Positions 8,895 to 18,347 of a stretch of 40,606 nucleotides of DNA are shown in pieces. Made by a program: the position numbers and the translations under genes. The DNA is from Treponema sp. GTDB lineage: Bacteria; Spirochaetota; Spirochaetia; Treponematales; Treponemataceae. Under the pieces are notes generated by a model. The model made no database searches and was not told the origin of the DNA. It saw only the letters and a list, made by a program, of their open reading frames with translations. Positions within the stretch are counted from its first letter, which is position 1. Every line of letters starts with the position of its first letter. The stretch covers positions 1 through 40,606 of the forward strand of contig JAIKYZ010000125.1 of assembly GCA_024682655.1 (NCBI GenBank), written 5' to 3'.

Positions 8895-11800
8895 ATGATA
8901 AAAAATAAAAATGTCTTTTTTAGTCAAATATTCTCAAAAAATAAAGTTTTTCTTCTGACATTATTATTTTTATTTTCTTTACAGGTTCTTAATGCCCAGT
9001 CTGTAACTACAATTACAATTACCAACGCAAGACAAACCACTTACACAAAAGACCCTGATAGCGGAAATGATACTATTGTTCTGGAAGGTTCTGTTGAACT
9101 TTCGGTTTCTAAAGATGCTACTTCTTCGGAAATTAAGGCTGATAAAATTACTTATGACCGCCAGACCGAAATGCTATATGCAGAGGGAAATGTTGAAATT
9201 ACAACTAAATCCTCTTCTTCTGGTGGCGAAACAACTACAGCTTCTGCCTTACTGATGAATACTTCAACTTTGGAAGGGGCTTTTGATGACGGCCGGGTTG
9301 TTCAAACTCAGTCCGATGCGTTAAATCTTCCTTCCGGTTCAACTTTAATCGTTTTTTCGGATATTTTTGGCAAGAGTGAATCTAATACAATTGCTTTTAA
9401 GGATTCAAGTTTAACCTTCTGTGATGATCCTGATCCTCACTGGCATATTGATGCCAGCAGAACCTGGTTGTTACCTGGCGGTGAATTTGCTTTTTTCAAC
9501 GCCTTTTTATATGTAGGCTATGTGCCGGTTTTATATTTACCGGCCTTTTACTATCCAAAAGATGAATTAATTTTTAATCCTGTTTTTAGTCATCTAAAGA
9601 GGGAAGGTTATGCCCTGCAAAATACAATTTATCTTTTTGGACGTAAAGCTTTGGAAGATTCTTCATCTACTTCTACAAGCAGCGATACCGATTCTACTTC
9701 TGCAGAATCTTTAAAGGCTCTTTACAACTTTATGAAACCTTCAAGTTTAAAAGAACAAAAACTGGAAGGTCTTATTCTTCACAACCTTGATGAAGATTAC
9801 ACTGGAAATACCAGCAATTATATAAAACTCATGGCCGATAATTATTCAAATCTTGGTTCCATGCTTGGTCTGGATGGAAATCTTTCTCCGGCTCCAAATT
9901 ACATTTCAACTTTGTCTTTTAAAGCTTACCTTGCTTTAAGTAATACAGTTTTTGAAAATTCCAGTGGAGATTATATTAATTATCATCCATATTTAGGAAA
10001 AGTAATAAATGATTCTTCAACTTTTTTAGGGGTTACTCTTCCATTCAGATATGGTGGAGATTTGAAATTCACTTTGAACAAACCATTTAAACTTTCTTTA
10101 TCTCTGCCATTTTATTCAGATCCATTCTTTGCTTATGATTTTATCGATAATCGCAGCGAAACGATGGACTGGATTTCTTATTTTATGGATAGTTCTTCTG
10201 TTGATGATCAGACGGTTTCGATAAGTGAAGTTACTTCTTTTACCTGGTCTTTGACTGGCTCTTATTCGCCAACTTTACCGGCTCTTATAAAACCTTATGT
10301 AAATTCTTTATCTACCTCTTTAAAATCTACTCTAGTATTTTCATCTATGAAGGCTGATTCAAGTGCCTTACTCGAAGAATTTGAAGATTATGATTCAACC
10401 TGGACTTCTTATACACCTTACAGAAAATTTTATTATCCATCCCAGATAACTCCACTTTCTGCTTCACTTTCTGTTAGTGGTACTATTTTTAAATGGCCTA
10501 AAGAAACATCTTCTTCTACAAGTGAAAAACCTTCTTATGCAATTTCTTTAAATAAACCGGAAGAACTTAAAAAGGGATCTGAGATTCAGGCAGAAAAGGA
10601 AGAGGCTGAAAAAGAAGCTTTGGCGGCCCAAAATGAGTCAAGTGTTGAAGATATGGATGCCAAAAGTCAATTGCAAAAAGAAATTGAATTGGACGAAACA
10701 GATAAATACGTTTTTGATAAATCGGATTTTGTAAAACCAAGTATCCCAGATTTAGCTTTTTCTGCTTCAACAAGTTCTATTGCTTCTGGCCTTACCTATA
10801 GTTTAGGATATTCAATTTCTTCTTCGGTAAATACACAGATTTCCTATGCTTCTTCTAATTTGCAGAAGTCTCAAGATTTTGACTGGGAAAATATAAGGTC
10901 TTTTATGTACACTATAAAAGTTCCAGTTTCCCTTACAAGTGCCTTAAATTACGGTGGTACATTTTTTGGCCTGACTAATAAACTTTCTTACGATCCTGTT
11001 TTCCAGAAACACCCTCTTATTTCAACCGATGAAGATATTGGTGGCTATACAGAAAGCAGTAAAAATTCTCTGATTCTCGCTGATTACAATGCAGAATCAC
11101 AAAATGTTTCTACTACAAATAGTCTTTCTTTTAAACCTTTTGCTTATACTAAACATTTTGCCGATACGGGACTTTCCTGGAATTCAACCATTAAATTATA
11201 TAGAAAAAAGTTTATAGGTGATGCAGAAAATCCTGAATGGGAAGAATATACCCTTGATTTTGAAAATGATGATTGTGTTACCGTAAATTCCCTGGATTTA
11301 ACTTTAAGTTCAGCAGAGTTAGATAATAAATTCAAACAGACTTTGATTTTAACTTCGGTAATGCCTCCTCAGCTTAGACAGTATAATGCCCGCTTAAATC
11401 TTGTATTCCCTTACGTTTCTGCAAGTATTTCCAGCGGTTACCAGGAACAAACTCATGAAGATGTAGATTTGGAAGAAAAATGGAAATGGAGTGATTTACA
11501 GCAATCTATGACTATTTCTCTTTTTGACAGCTCTTTAAAATTTACCCAAAGTTATAATTACGATCTTGAAGAAAAACAAAACGACAGTCTTAAAATCTCT
11601 GCGGTTTGGAAAAGTATGAATCTTTCTTATGTTATGTCTTATTCTACTGCTTATGATTTTGATGAAGAGGAAGGCTGGGTTGCAAAAACTGGGGATGAGG
11701 CAAAGAAATTTCAGCCATATTCTCTGTCTTTTTCATTTTCTCCAAGTACAAAAACTTTTTACAGATGGTTTAACAGAATCTCAATTGCTCCGGGCTTAAA

Positions 11801-12278
11801 TACTTCGGTTGTTGCAGATTTAATCAGGCCTACAAACTCATATTTAACTTTTTCTCCATCTTTGACTTTTAAGATTACAGAATTTTTTAATCTTACATTT
11901 TCTTCAACTTCAAGAAACCAGGTTTTATATAGATACATACAAAAATACATAGGACAAGAAGGTTTACTTCCTGGTGAATCTAATATCTTTAAAGATTTAA
12001 TTAATTCTTACAGATTTGATGATATGAGCCTTAGAACCAGTTCGGGATTTAAACTTAAATCTTTAAATATGACAATGAGCCATGAATTACACGACTGGGC
12101 TTTTAATATGACCTATAAAATTGAACCAAAATTAGTAACAAAATCTACTGGCAAAACTTATGATGCAACTCCATATATCACAATTGGAATTGTATGGAAT
12201 CCAATGGAAAGTATCAAATCAAATCTTGTTTACGAATATGATACTACAGAAGAAAAAGGCCTTTGGTCTTTGGAGTAG
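8895..12278 (+). CDS. lptD: LptD-like outer-membrane beta-barrel protein
   Basis: 1127 residues with a signal peptide of about 34 (hydrophobic core LLTLLFLFSLQVLNA). Residues 40-150 are an OstA/LptA-like beta-jellyroll (VLEGSVELSVSKDA, IKADKITYDRQTEMLYAEGN). Then comes the LptD-type segment AFKDSSLTFCDDPDPHWHI, then FFNAFLYVGYVPVLYLPAFYYP, and a long C-terminal region of alternating aromatic strands consistent with a barrel. An Ser/Thr/Asp-rich loop (near 255-270) and a charged insert (near 555-610, EAEKEALAAQ) are lineage-specific. LptD inserts LPS in Gram-negatives, but treponemes are not known to make LPS, so the cargo is unknown. It lies 21 bases after uvrA. Family call by fold pattern; the barrel itself is inferred. 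Confidence 0.85.
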   Translation: MIKNKNVFFSQIFSKNKVFLLTLLFLFSLQVLNAQSVTTITITNARQTTYTKDPDSGNDTIVLEGSVELSVSKDATSSEIKADKITYDRQTEMLYAEGNVEITTKSSSSGGETTTASALLMNTSTLEGAFDDGRVVQTQSDALNLPSGSTLIVFSDIFGKSESNTIAFKDSSLTFCDDPDPHWHIDASRTWLLPGGEFAFFNAFLYVGYVPVLYLPAFYYPKDELIFNPVFSHLKREGYALQNTIYLFGRKALEDSSSTSTSSDTDSTSAESLKALYNFMKPSSLKEQKLEGLILHNLDEDYTGNTSNYIKLMADNYSNLGSMLGLDGNLSPAPNYISTLSFKAYLALSNTVFENSSGDYINYHPYLGKVINDSSTFLGVTLPFRYGGDLKFTLNKPFKLSLSLPFYSDPFFAYDFIDNRSETMDWISYFMDSSSVDDQTVSISEVTSFTWSLTGSYSPTLPALIKPYVNSLSTSLKSTLVFSSMKADSSALLEEFEDYDSTWTSYTPYRKFYYPSQITPLSASLSVSGTIFKWPKETSSSTSEKPSYAISLNKPEELKKGSEIQAEKEEAEKEALAAQNESSVEDMDAKSQLQKEIELDETDKYVFDKSDFVKPSIPDLAFSASTSSIASGLTYSLGYSISSSVNTQISYASSNLQKSQDFDWENIRSFMYTIKVPVSLTSALNYGGTFFGLTNKLSYDPVFQKHPLISTDEDIGGYTESSKNSLILADYNAESQNVSTTNSLSFKPFAYTKHFADTGLSWNSTIKLYRKKFIGDAENPEWEEYTLDFENDDCVTVNSLDLTLSSAELDNKFKQTLILTSVMPPQLRQYNARLNLVFPYVSASISSGYQEQTHEDVDLEEKWKWSDLQQSMTISLFDSSLKFTQSYNYDLEEKQNDSLKISAVWKSMNLSYVMSYSTAYDFDEEEGWVAKTGDEAKKFQPYSLSFSFSPSTKTFYRWFNRISIAPGLNTSVVADLIRPTNSYLTFSPSLTFKITEFFNLTFSSTSRNQVLYRYIQKYIGQEGLLPGESNIFKDLINSYRFDDMSLRTSSGFKLKSLNMTMSHELHDWAFNMTYKIEPKLVTKSTGKTYDATPYITIGIVWNPMESIKSNLVYEYDTTEEKGLWSLE

Positions 12279-12288
12279 GCTAATAAAC

Positions 12289-12317
12289 TTGCATATAATT
12301 TTTAAGCATTATAAAAT
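12289..12317 (+). promoter_or_regulatory. Candidate promoter of the phoH-pgpH-ybeY-corC operon
   Basis: TTGCAT (12289-12294), a 17-bp spacer, then TAAAAT (12312-12317). The predicted start near 12324 leaves about 18 nt of leader, with AGGGTGG just before the TTG start. Confidence 0.6.
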
Positions 12318-12341
12318 ATTAAGGTATTTAAGGGTGGTTTA

Positions 12342-13286
12342 TTGAATTCTGAATATACAATAGTTGTTCCAGATAACGAGGTACTTTCTTGTGTTTGTGG
12401 AATAAATGATAATAATTTAAAATTGATTGAAGAACACTTAGGCATTCCAGTTTTTACAAGGGGTAATGAACTAACAATAGAAAATGATGATCCTCAACTA
12501 AGGGAAAAATTCCAGTTTATCGTTGACCGTATAATTGATGAAGTTTATGCAGGCGGTAAAAATGGGAAGGATATTGTTTTATCTGTTTTAAATACCCAGC
12601 GTAAAGTAAATATGGAAGAAGTTTCTATTATTGTTCCCGGGGCTTTAAGAAGAGTTTATCCTAGAACTCAGGGCCAGGCGGAATATATAAATCTTTTGCA
12701 GAATAAAGATATGGTTTTTTGCTCTGGAAGTGCCGGTAGTGGAAAAACTTTTCTTGCCGTAGCAGAAGCTTTAAGATTAATAATTACTCATCAAAAAAAT
12801 AAATTGATTATTACTCGTCCGGTTGTAGAAGCGGGTGAAAGTCTTGGTTTTTTGCCGGGAGATTTGGAACAAAAAATAGATCCATATCTAAGGCCTTTGC
12901 GTGATGCAATGGAAAGTATAGTTCCTATGGATACTATAAAAAGGCTTACCGAGGCAGGTATTATAGAAGTTGCTCCTTTAGCTTATATGAGGGGAAGAAC
13001 TTTAAATAATGCAGTTGTAATTTTAGACGAAGCGCAGAATACAACAAAAGCTCAAATGAAGATGTTCCTTACCAGAATGGGGGAAAATTCAAAAGTATTT
13101 ATAACCGGAGACCCAAGTCAGGTAGATTTACCTAAAAAAGTGGCCTCTGGCCTGATGCATTCAATCAGTATTTTGTATAAAATTGAAGATATAGGTTTTA
13201 TTCAGTTGACAGCTGATGATGTCGTAAGAAATCATCTTGTAAAGAAAATCGTAAAGGCGTATGAAAATGAAAAAGAAGAAGATTAA
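12342..13286 (+). CDS. phoH: PhoH-family ATPase
   Basis: 314 residues from a TTG start, chosen for its AGGGTGG ribosome-binding site. Residues 1-85 are the KH-like N-terminal part (LKLIEEHLGIPVFTRGNELTI). Residues 105-300 are the PhoH P-loop ATPase/helicase-like domain: Walker A GSAGSGKT (129-136), TRPVVEAGESLGFLPGD, Walker B VVILDEAQN (225-233), and TGDPSQVDLP (sensor region). PhoH proteins of this type accompany YbeY and are thought to act in RNA processing or ribosome maturation, though the exact substrate is unsettled. The last 26 bases overlap the next gene, so translation is probably coupled. Confidence 0.92.
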   Translation: MNSEYTIVVPDNEVLSCVCGINDNNLKLIEEHLGIPVFTRGNELTIENDDPQLREKFQFIVDRIIDEVYAGGKNGKDIVLSVLNTQRKVNMEEVSIIVPGALRRVYPRTQGQAEYINLLQNKDMVFCSGSAGSGKTFLAVAEALRLIITHQKNKLIITRPVVEAGESLGFLPGDLEQKIDPYLRPLRDAMESIVPMDTIKRLTEAGIIEVAPLAYMRGRTLNNAVVILDEAQNTTKAQMKMFLTRMGENSKVFITGDPSQVDLPKKVASGLMHSISILYKIEDIGFIQLTADDVVRNHLVKKIVKAYENEKEED

Positions 13287-15006
13287 AAAAGATTCGGATA
13301 AAGAAAGTAATCTGAAGATATTTTTTCAGGATGCAGGTAATTATATCAAGGTAAAATACCCATATTTACTTTTAGCATTTTTATCCTTTATTGCACTTTC
13401 ACTTTTAACATATTTTAAATTAAAGACTGTTCCTGTAATTACAGGTTTTTCAATTGATGAATATAGAATAGGACAGATTTCTGACAGAACAATTATTGCC
13501 GACAGTGATATTGCTCCAGATGAAGAGTTTCCTGTTGAAATTGTAAAAGGTGAAGAAATTATTTCTAAGGGTTTTGCAATTACCGAAGAAAAATTTGAAA
13601 AGTTAAAAAAGATTTCTGCAAGACCTAATTACATTGATTATAGAAGTTATGCAAATATCGAGCTTTTTCTTTTACTCATGATAATTTGCTGGTATATGCT
13701 TTATACTTTTATTCCTTTTGGCCGTCAGATTGAATTCAAAGAAGCATTATTAGAGGCCTTGTGTGCAATTATTGTTTACGCAATCACCTGTTTCTGTATT
13801 AAGATTCAGTTCTTTACAAATGCTTATTCTGTCTGCATGTTGATTCCTGCCGCACTTTTTGTAATTCTTGTTGCTATTTTATATGGAAATCTTTCATCTG
13901 TAATTTATTCCTTTATGATGGCTTTTGTAGTTTTAGCAGGAACCGGTTGGCAGCTACCATCTTTTATTTTTGTACTTTCGTCTTGTTTAAGTTCAGCCTT
14001 AATTGTTCGTAAGATTGATAATCGTATGAATATTATTATTGCCGGACTTTTGATAGGACTTTTAAATCTTGTCTTTATGCTTTTGATAATGGTTATTTTT
14101 AATGAACCATTTAAAGATATGGTTAAACTTTTATTAGGCCTTTTCTTTAACGGAGTTTTAACTGGTATGTTAACTCTGGGCCTTTTAACTCCACTGGAAA
14201 GAGTCTTGAATACCGCTTCAATTTTCCGTTTAATGGATCTTGCTACAATGGATACTCCTTTGTTCAGAAAAATGCAGATTAATGCAAATGGAACTTTTAA
14301 TCATACTCAGAGTGTAGCCCTTCTTGCGGAATCAGCCTGTCGCGACATTAAGGCTAATGCTTTACTTGCAAAGGTTGGTGCTTATTACCACGATATTGGA
14401 AAAATTGAGCAGAGTGAATATTTTACAGAAAACAATTTTGATAATGTAAATCATCATCAGGATTTAACTTCTACCATGTCTACTTCAATTATTAAAAGTC
14501 ATGTAAAAAAGGGTGTAGAAAAAGCTCACGAATTAAGACTTCCAACTGCGGTAATTAATATTATTGCCGAACACCATGGAAACGACGTAATTGAATATTT
14601 TTATAAAAAAGGGGTTGCAATTGATGATTCTCTTTCCCGTGAAGATTTTGCCTACCCTGGAAATCCACCAACAACAAAAGAATCTGCTGTTGTAATGCTT
14701 GCAGATACTGTTGAGGCTGCCTGTCATACTCTGGACAATCCAACCGTTCCACGTCTTGAAAAATTTATTACAATGCTCATAAACGGAAAAATGGACAGAC
14801 ATCAGCTTGATAACTGTGATTTAACTTTCAGTGATTTAACAAAAATTAAGGCTGCTTTTGTTCAACAACTGGGAGGATATTATCATAACAGAATTAAATA
14901 TCCAAATCAGAAAGATCCTGATGCTGAAGATAAAAAAGAAGATATTTCTAAGGAAAATCAACCTTCTTCAGAAAGTAAAAACAAGAGTGAAGGAGTGAAT
15001 AAATAA
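13261..15006 (+). CDS. pgpH: PgpH-type 7TM-HD phosphodiesterase (c-di-AMP), short sensor form
   Basis: 581 residues. A lysine-rich cytoplasmic start, one membrane segment (about 35-52), an extracytoplasmic part of only about 80 residues (53-133), then six or so membrane segments (134-310) and a cytosolic HD domain. Metal ligands are in place: His348 (NHTQ), His377-Asp378 (YYHDIGK), the EHHG at 437-440 and Asp482 (ADTVEA). In Listeria PgpH this domain hydrolyses c-di-AMP; here that is inferred from family. Firmicute PgpH is over 700 residues because of a large extracellular HDED domain, so the sensor here is greatly shortened. A hydrophilic tail (550-581) is probably disordered. It overlaps phoH by 26 bases and sits in the usual phoH-pgpH-ybeY order. 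Confidence 0.88.
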   Translation: MKMKKKKIKKDSDKESNLKIFFQDAGNYIKVKYPYLLLAFLSFIALSLLTYFKLKTVPVITGFSIDEYRIGQISDRTIIADSDIAPDEEFPVEIVKGEEIISKGFAITEEKFEKLKKISARPNYIDYRSYANIELFLLLMIICWYMLYTFIPFGRQIEFKEALLEALCAIIVYAITCFCIKIQFFTNAYSVCMLIPAALFVILVAILYGNLSSVIYSFMMAFVVLAGTGWQLPSFIFVLSSCLSSALIVRKIDNRMNIIIAGLLIGLLNLVFMLLIMVIFNEPFKDMVKLLLGLFFNGVLTGMLTLGLLTPLERVLNTASIFRLMDLATMDTPLFRKMQINANGTFNHTQSVALLAESACRDIKANALLAKVGAYYHDIGKIEQSEYFTENNFDNVNHHQDLTSTMSTSIIKSHVKKGVEKAHELRLPTAVINIIAEHHGNDVIEYFYKKGVAIDDSLSREDFAYPGNPPTTKESAVVMLADTVEAACHTLDNPTVPRLEKFITMLINGKMDRHQLDNCDLTFSDLTKIKAAFVQQLGGYYHNRIKYPNQKDPDAEDKKEDISKENQPSSESKNKSEGVNK

Positions 15007-15008
15007 AA

Positions 15009-15488
15009 ATGGCCAATAGAATATTAATTTCTATGCAGGAAGGTCTTGAAGAGCCTGCATGGTTTAATAATGTTGAATCTTTTATCCAGAAGGCAATGAA
15101 AAAACTTCATTTTAATCATGAAGAAGTGTCTTTAATCTTCTGTGATGATGCCTATATTCAGGAATTAAATAAAAATTACAGACAAATTGATGCGGCAACC
15201 GATGTTTTATCTTTTGAAAACGATCAGGTTTACAGGGATGAAGAAGGCAAATGGAAGTGTGTAGGTGATATTATAATCAGTCTTGATATGCTTCCTGTTA
15301 ATGCTAAATATTTTGATGTCGATATTAATAATGAGTTAAAAAGACTTTTAATTCATGGTTTATTACATTTAAATGGTTATGATCACGGAGAAGAACATAT
15401 TTCTAAAGATTCTGCTCCAAAGTGTAAAATGCTAAAAAAACAAGAAAAATTATTATTAAAATTAAAGGATGAAATAATTATAAAATGA
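15009..15488 (+). CDS. ybeY: Endoribonuclease YbeY
   Basis: 159 residues, normal for this metal-dependent RNase, which matures the 16S rRNA 3' end and takes part in ribosome quality control. The three-histidine zinc motif is complete in HGLLHLNGYDHGEEH (His116, His120, His126), preceded by the family strand ATDVLSFEND. It begins two bases after the pgpH stop and overlaps corC by 4 bases (ATGA-type junction). The C-terminal 30 residues are lysine-rich. Confidence 0.96.
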   Translation: MANRILISMQEGLEEPAWFNNVESFIQKAMKKLHFNHEEVSLIFCDDAYIQELNKNYRQIDAATDVLSFENDQVYRDEEGKWKCVGDIIISLDMLPVNAKYFDVDINNELKRLLIHGLLHLNGYDHGEEHISKDSAPKCKMLKKQEKLLLKLKDEIIIK

Positions 15489-16264
15489 ATTTATTTGGGA
15501 AAAAAAGAAAAAATTTAAAAAAAGAGGAAGAAGCCCAACAAGAGATTTTAAAAGAAGAAAAAGAAGATATGATTCAGGGAATCGAAGGCCTTTCTGAAAC
15601 AACCGTAAAAGAAGTAATGATTCCAAGAATCGACGTAGATTTTATTGCCGTAGATACTCCAAAAGAGGAATTAATTCAAAAAATTATTTCAAGTGGACAT
15701 TCAAGATTTCCAGTTTATTCTGATTCAATTGATAACGTTATTGGTGTTTTATATGTAAAAGATTTAATTGGCGTTTTTGCCCAGAATCAGGAATTAGATT
15801 TACAGAAAATAATTCGCAAGTCATATTTTATTCCTGAGTCAAAAAGGATTGACTCTTTACTCATGGAATTTAAAAGACAGCATCTTCATATTGCTATTGT
15901 CATTGATGAATACGGCGGAATTTCAGGTATTATCACAATGGAAGATATTATCGAAGAAATTGTTGGCGATATTCAGGATGAATTTGATAAAGAACAGGAA
16001 GATATTATCACAGTTGGAGAAAATATCTGGATTTGTGATGCCAGAGTTGACCTGGATGATTTAAATGAAAGTATAGGTTCTGAATTCCCAAATGAAGATT
16101 TTGATTCCCTAGGTGGTTTTGTTTTTGATTTATTTGGAAAAGTTCCTGTAAAATATGAAAAGGCCACTTGGAATGAATATGATTTTATTATTCAGGATAT
16201 GGAAGGTCATAGAATCAATATGATCAAGGTGATTAAAAATAATGAAAGTGAAAAGTCTGAATAA
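15485..16264 (+). CDS. corC: CorC/TlyC-type CBS-domain protein
   Basis: 259 residues. A charged N-terminus (1-35) leads to TVKEVMIPRIDVDFI and a pair of CBS domains (about 45-165), including HIAIVIDEYGGISGIITMEDIIEEIVGDI. The C-terminal 80 residues are the CorC_HlyC transporter-associated domain (DARVDLDDLNESIG, DSLGGFVFDLFGKVP). There is no DUF21 membrane domain, so this is the soluble CorC form associated with magnesium/cobalt efflux; the treponemal relatives were once called haemolysins (TlyC). It is the usual partner downstream of ybeY. The start overlaps ybeY by 4 bases. Confidence 0.92.
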   Translation: MNLFGKKRKNLKKEEEAQQEILKEEKEDMIQGIEGLSETTVKEVMIPRIDVDFIAVDTPKEELIQKIISSGHSRFPVYSDSIDNVIGVLYVKDLIGVFAQNQELDLQKIIRKSYFIPESKRIDSLLMEFKRQHLHIAIVIDEYGGISGIITMEDIIEEIVGDIQDEFDKEQEDIITVGENIWICDARVDLDDLNESIGSEFPNEDFDSLGGFVFDLFGKVPVKYEKATWNEYDFIIQDMEGHRINMIKVIKNNESEKSE

Positions 16265-18347
16265 AAAAAAGATTTCTGCATTTGCAATAATTTTCTTAAC
16301 TCTATTTGCCGGTAAAATTTGGGCAGCCTCTTCTTCTGTTATAGAAACTTATAATAAGGCCCTTGAATTAGAAGCCGATGAAGACTGGTATGAAGCCAGC
16401 CAGTATTTTATGGAAGTGGTTAATGAAAATTCTGCCTTTACAGATGCCTGGTTCAGACTTGCTTCCTGCTCTTATAAACTTGGAGAATACGATTTAGCCC
16501 TCCAGTATTTAAGCCAAGCAGAAAAATTCGAAAAATTAAATTCAAATATTCAGAACCTTAAGGGAATGATTTATCTTGCTTTAGGTCAAATTGATCAGGC
16601 AGAAGAAATATTTAAACAGGTTCTTATAAAATATCCAAATGATATAGATTCCCACTTTGGACTTGCAGAAATTGAACTTTACGACGGTAAATTTTCTGGG
16701 GCTGAATTGCAATACACAGAAGCCCTTAAACGTCAGAATTCAAATCGTAAGGCCCTGCTTTCTCTTGCCCTGGTATGTGCCCAGACTGGCCGTTATCCAC
16801 AGGCCGAAAATTATTTGCGCCAGGCCATGCAGTTTTATTCAGGCGAAAGTCAGGTTCATTATCTTGCGGCAATAATTTATATAATGAAAGGGGATTACAA
16901 AAAAGCAGAACAGCATGCAAAAATCTCTGTAGAAATTGATGGGGATTTTGAAAAAGGTTATGAATTAATCTCCTCTGTTTTATATCTGCAGAATAGATAT
17001 CAGGAAGTAATTGATATTTCTGACTTTTTAATAAGCCGTAATAGAAATAATTCTCTGGCCTGGTATGTAAAAGGAATTTCCCAGATAAAACTTAATCTTG
17101 AAGATGAAGCCTTACAAACCTGGTCTACTGGACTTAAAATTAATCCTCAAGACGAATTTATGCGCTGGCAGTTGGAATTAATCAGCCGCAAAAATTTAGG
17201 CTTTAATGATGCAAGAAGAAAAGAATTTGCTCTTTTCCATATAGAAAATGCCAGCCAATATCAAACCCGCTACGATAAAGCCGGAGCCTCTTATGAATAT
17301 CAGAGGGCAATTTTACTTGACCCCAAAAATCAAAAGGCCAGATTAGAATATGCAAATATGCTGGAAATGGATGGCCTTCACGAAATGTATCTTAATCAGT
17401 TAAATTTTATTAAAAAATCAGCAGAAGAAGAATTAGACATAAATATGCAGGATACTATCGAAGCCTATAATTCTTTGCTTTACGATACCCTTGCAAAACA
17501 GTGGAATGTTGATACCTTCTACCTTGATAAAATTCGCTGGAATATAGCAATTTTCTACGAAGAAAATAATAATAACGCCAGTCTTTATCATGTAGATTCA
17601 AATAGAATATTGGCCCAGGCCGCTTCTGATATTTTTTCGGGAGTTGCAATTACCAGTGTAAAAACTCAAATCACACCAATTTCTGGTTTTAGCGAGGCCT
17701 TTAAAAATGCCCGTAAAAATAACTTTGATTATTTTATAATTGTAAATTCTGTAGAAGGCCAGGATGATATAACCTTAAATGCAACTATGTATTCTGGTAG
17801 AACAGGAACAGAAACTTTTAAAGAATCTTACTATTCAACCGGTAATAACAGACTTTCTATTGTTTTAAGAAGATTTAGAAATTCAGTTCTGGAAAGATTA
17901 ACTGTCAAAGGTAAAATTCTTGCCCGAAATGGTAAAATTCTTTTGGTTGATTTAGGAAAGGTAGAAAATATTTCTGATGGCGCAGAATTCAAAATCATCA
18001 AAAAAGGTGCTATTAAAACTGCAGATTCTGGAATTGGTTTATTCTACAAAGATTCTGACGTCCTTGGAAATCTTGTAATTTCTAAAACAGGTGAAGAAGT
18101 TTCTGAAGCTCTTATAACAGAACATGGTTTTTACGACAAGATAAATGTTGGCGACGAAATAGTTCTTGTAAAACTTGAAAAAGAAGATGATTCTGTAATT
18201 GATAACGTTCCTAATTCAGATGAAGAAGGTAATCCAATTGTAGAAAATCAGGTTCAGGAAGAAGACGAAAATCAGAATCTTTTGGAAGAACTTAAAAATA
18301 CTGTAAATCGCCCTGCAATCCTTGAACTTTTAAGAAATATTAATTAA
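16242..18347 (+). CDS. Exported TPR-repeat protein with FlgT-like C-terminal domain
   Basis: 701 residues. The start at 16242 has AAGGTG 10 bases upstream; an in-frame GTG two codons later is the alternative. A signal peptide (about 1-28, IFLTLFAGKIWA) is followed by TPR-like repeats from 33 to about 390, with helices such as AWFRLASCSYKLGEYDLALQ and YNKALELEADEDWYEA. Residues 450-560 form an alpha/beta segment. Residues 560-640 (VKGKILARNGKILLVDLGK, DGAEFKIIKKG, KINVGDEIVLVK) resemble the C-terminal domain of FlgT-like proteins. The role is unknown; it may scaffold periplasmic complexes. The first 23 bases overlap corC, so it belongs to the phoH operon. Its stop codon overlaps that of the opposing gene. 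Confidence 0.7.
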   Translation: MKVKSLNKKKISAFAIIFLTLFAGKIWAASSSVIETYNKALELEADEDWYEASQYFMEVVNENSAFTDAWFRLASCSYKLGEYDLALQYLSQAEKFEKLNSNIQNLKGMIYLALGQIDQAEEIFKQVLIKYPNDIDSHFGLAEIELYDGKFSGAELQYTEALKRQNSNRKALLSLALVCAQTGRYPQAENYLRQAMQFYSGESQVHYLAAIIYIMKGDYKKAEQHAKISVEIDGDFEKGYELISSVLYLQNRYQEVIDISDFLISRNRNNSLAWYVKGISQIKLNLEDEALQTWSTGLKINPQDEFMRWQLELISRKNLGFNDARRKEFALFHIENASQYQTRYDKAGASYEYQRAILLDPKNQKARLEYANMLEMDGLHEMYLNQLNFIKKSAEEELDINMQDTIEAYNSLLYDTLAKQWNVDTFYLDKIRWNIAIFYEENNNNASLYHVDSNRILAQAASDIFSGVAITSVKTQITPISGFSEAFKNARKNNFDYFIIVNSVEGQDDITLNATMYSGRTGTETFKESYYSTGNNRLSIVLRRFRNSVLERLTVKGKILARNGKILLVDLGKVENISDGAEFKIIKKGAIKTADSGIGLFYKDSDVLGNLVISKTGEEVSEALITEHGFYDKINVGDEIVLVKLEKEDDSVIDNVPNSDEEGNPIVENQVQEEDENQNLLEELKNTVNRPAILELLRNIN

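Noticed and set aside
9655..9705. Ser/Thr-rich stretch in the LptD-like gene as a tandem repeat
   Set aside because: The TCT/ACT codons are irregular and do not form a repeating unit; it is a low-complexity loop.
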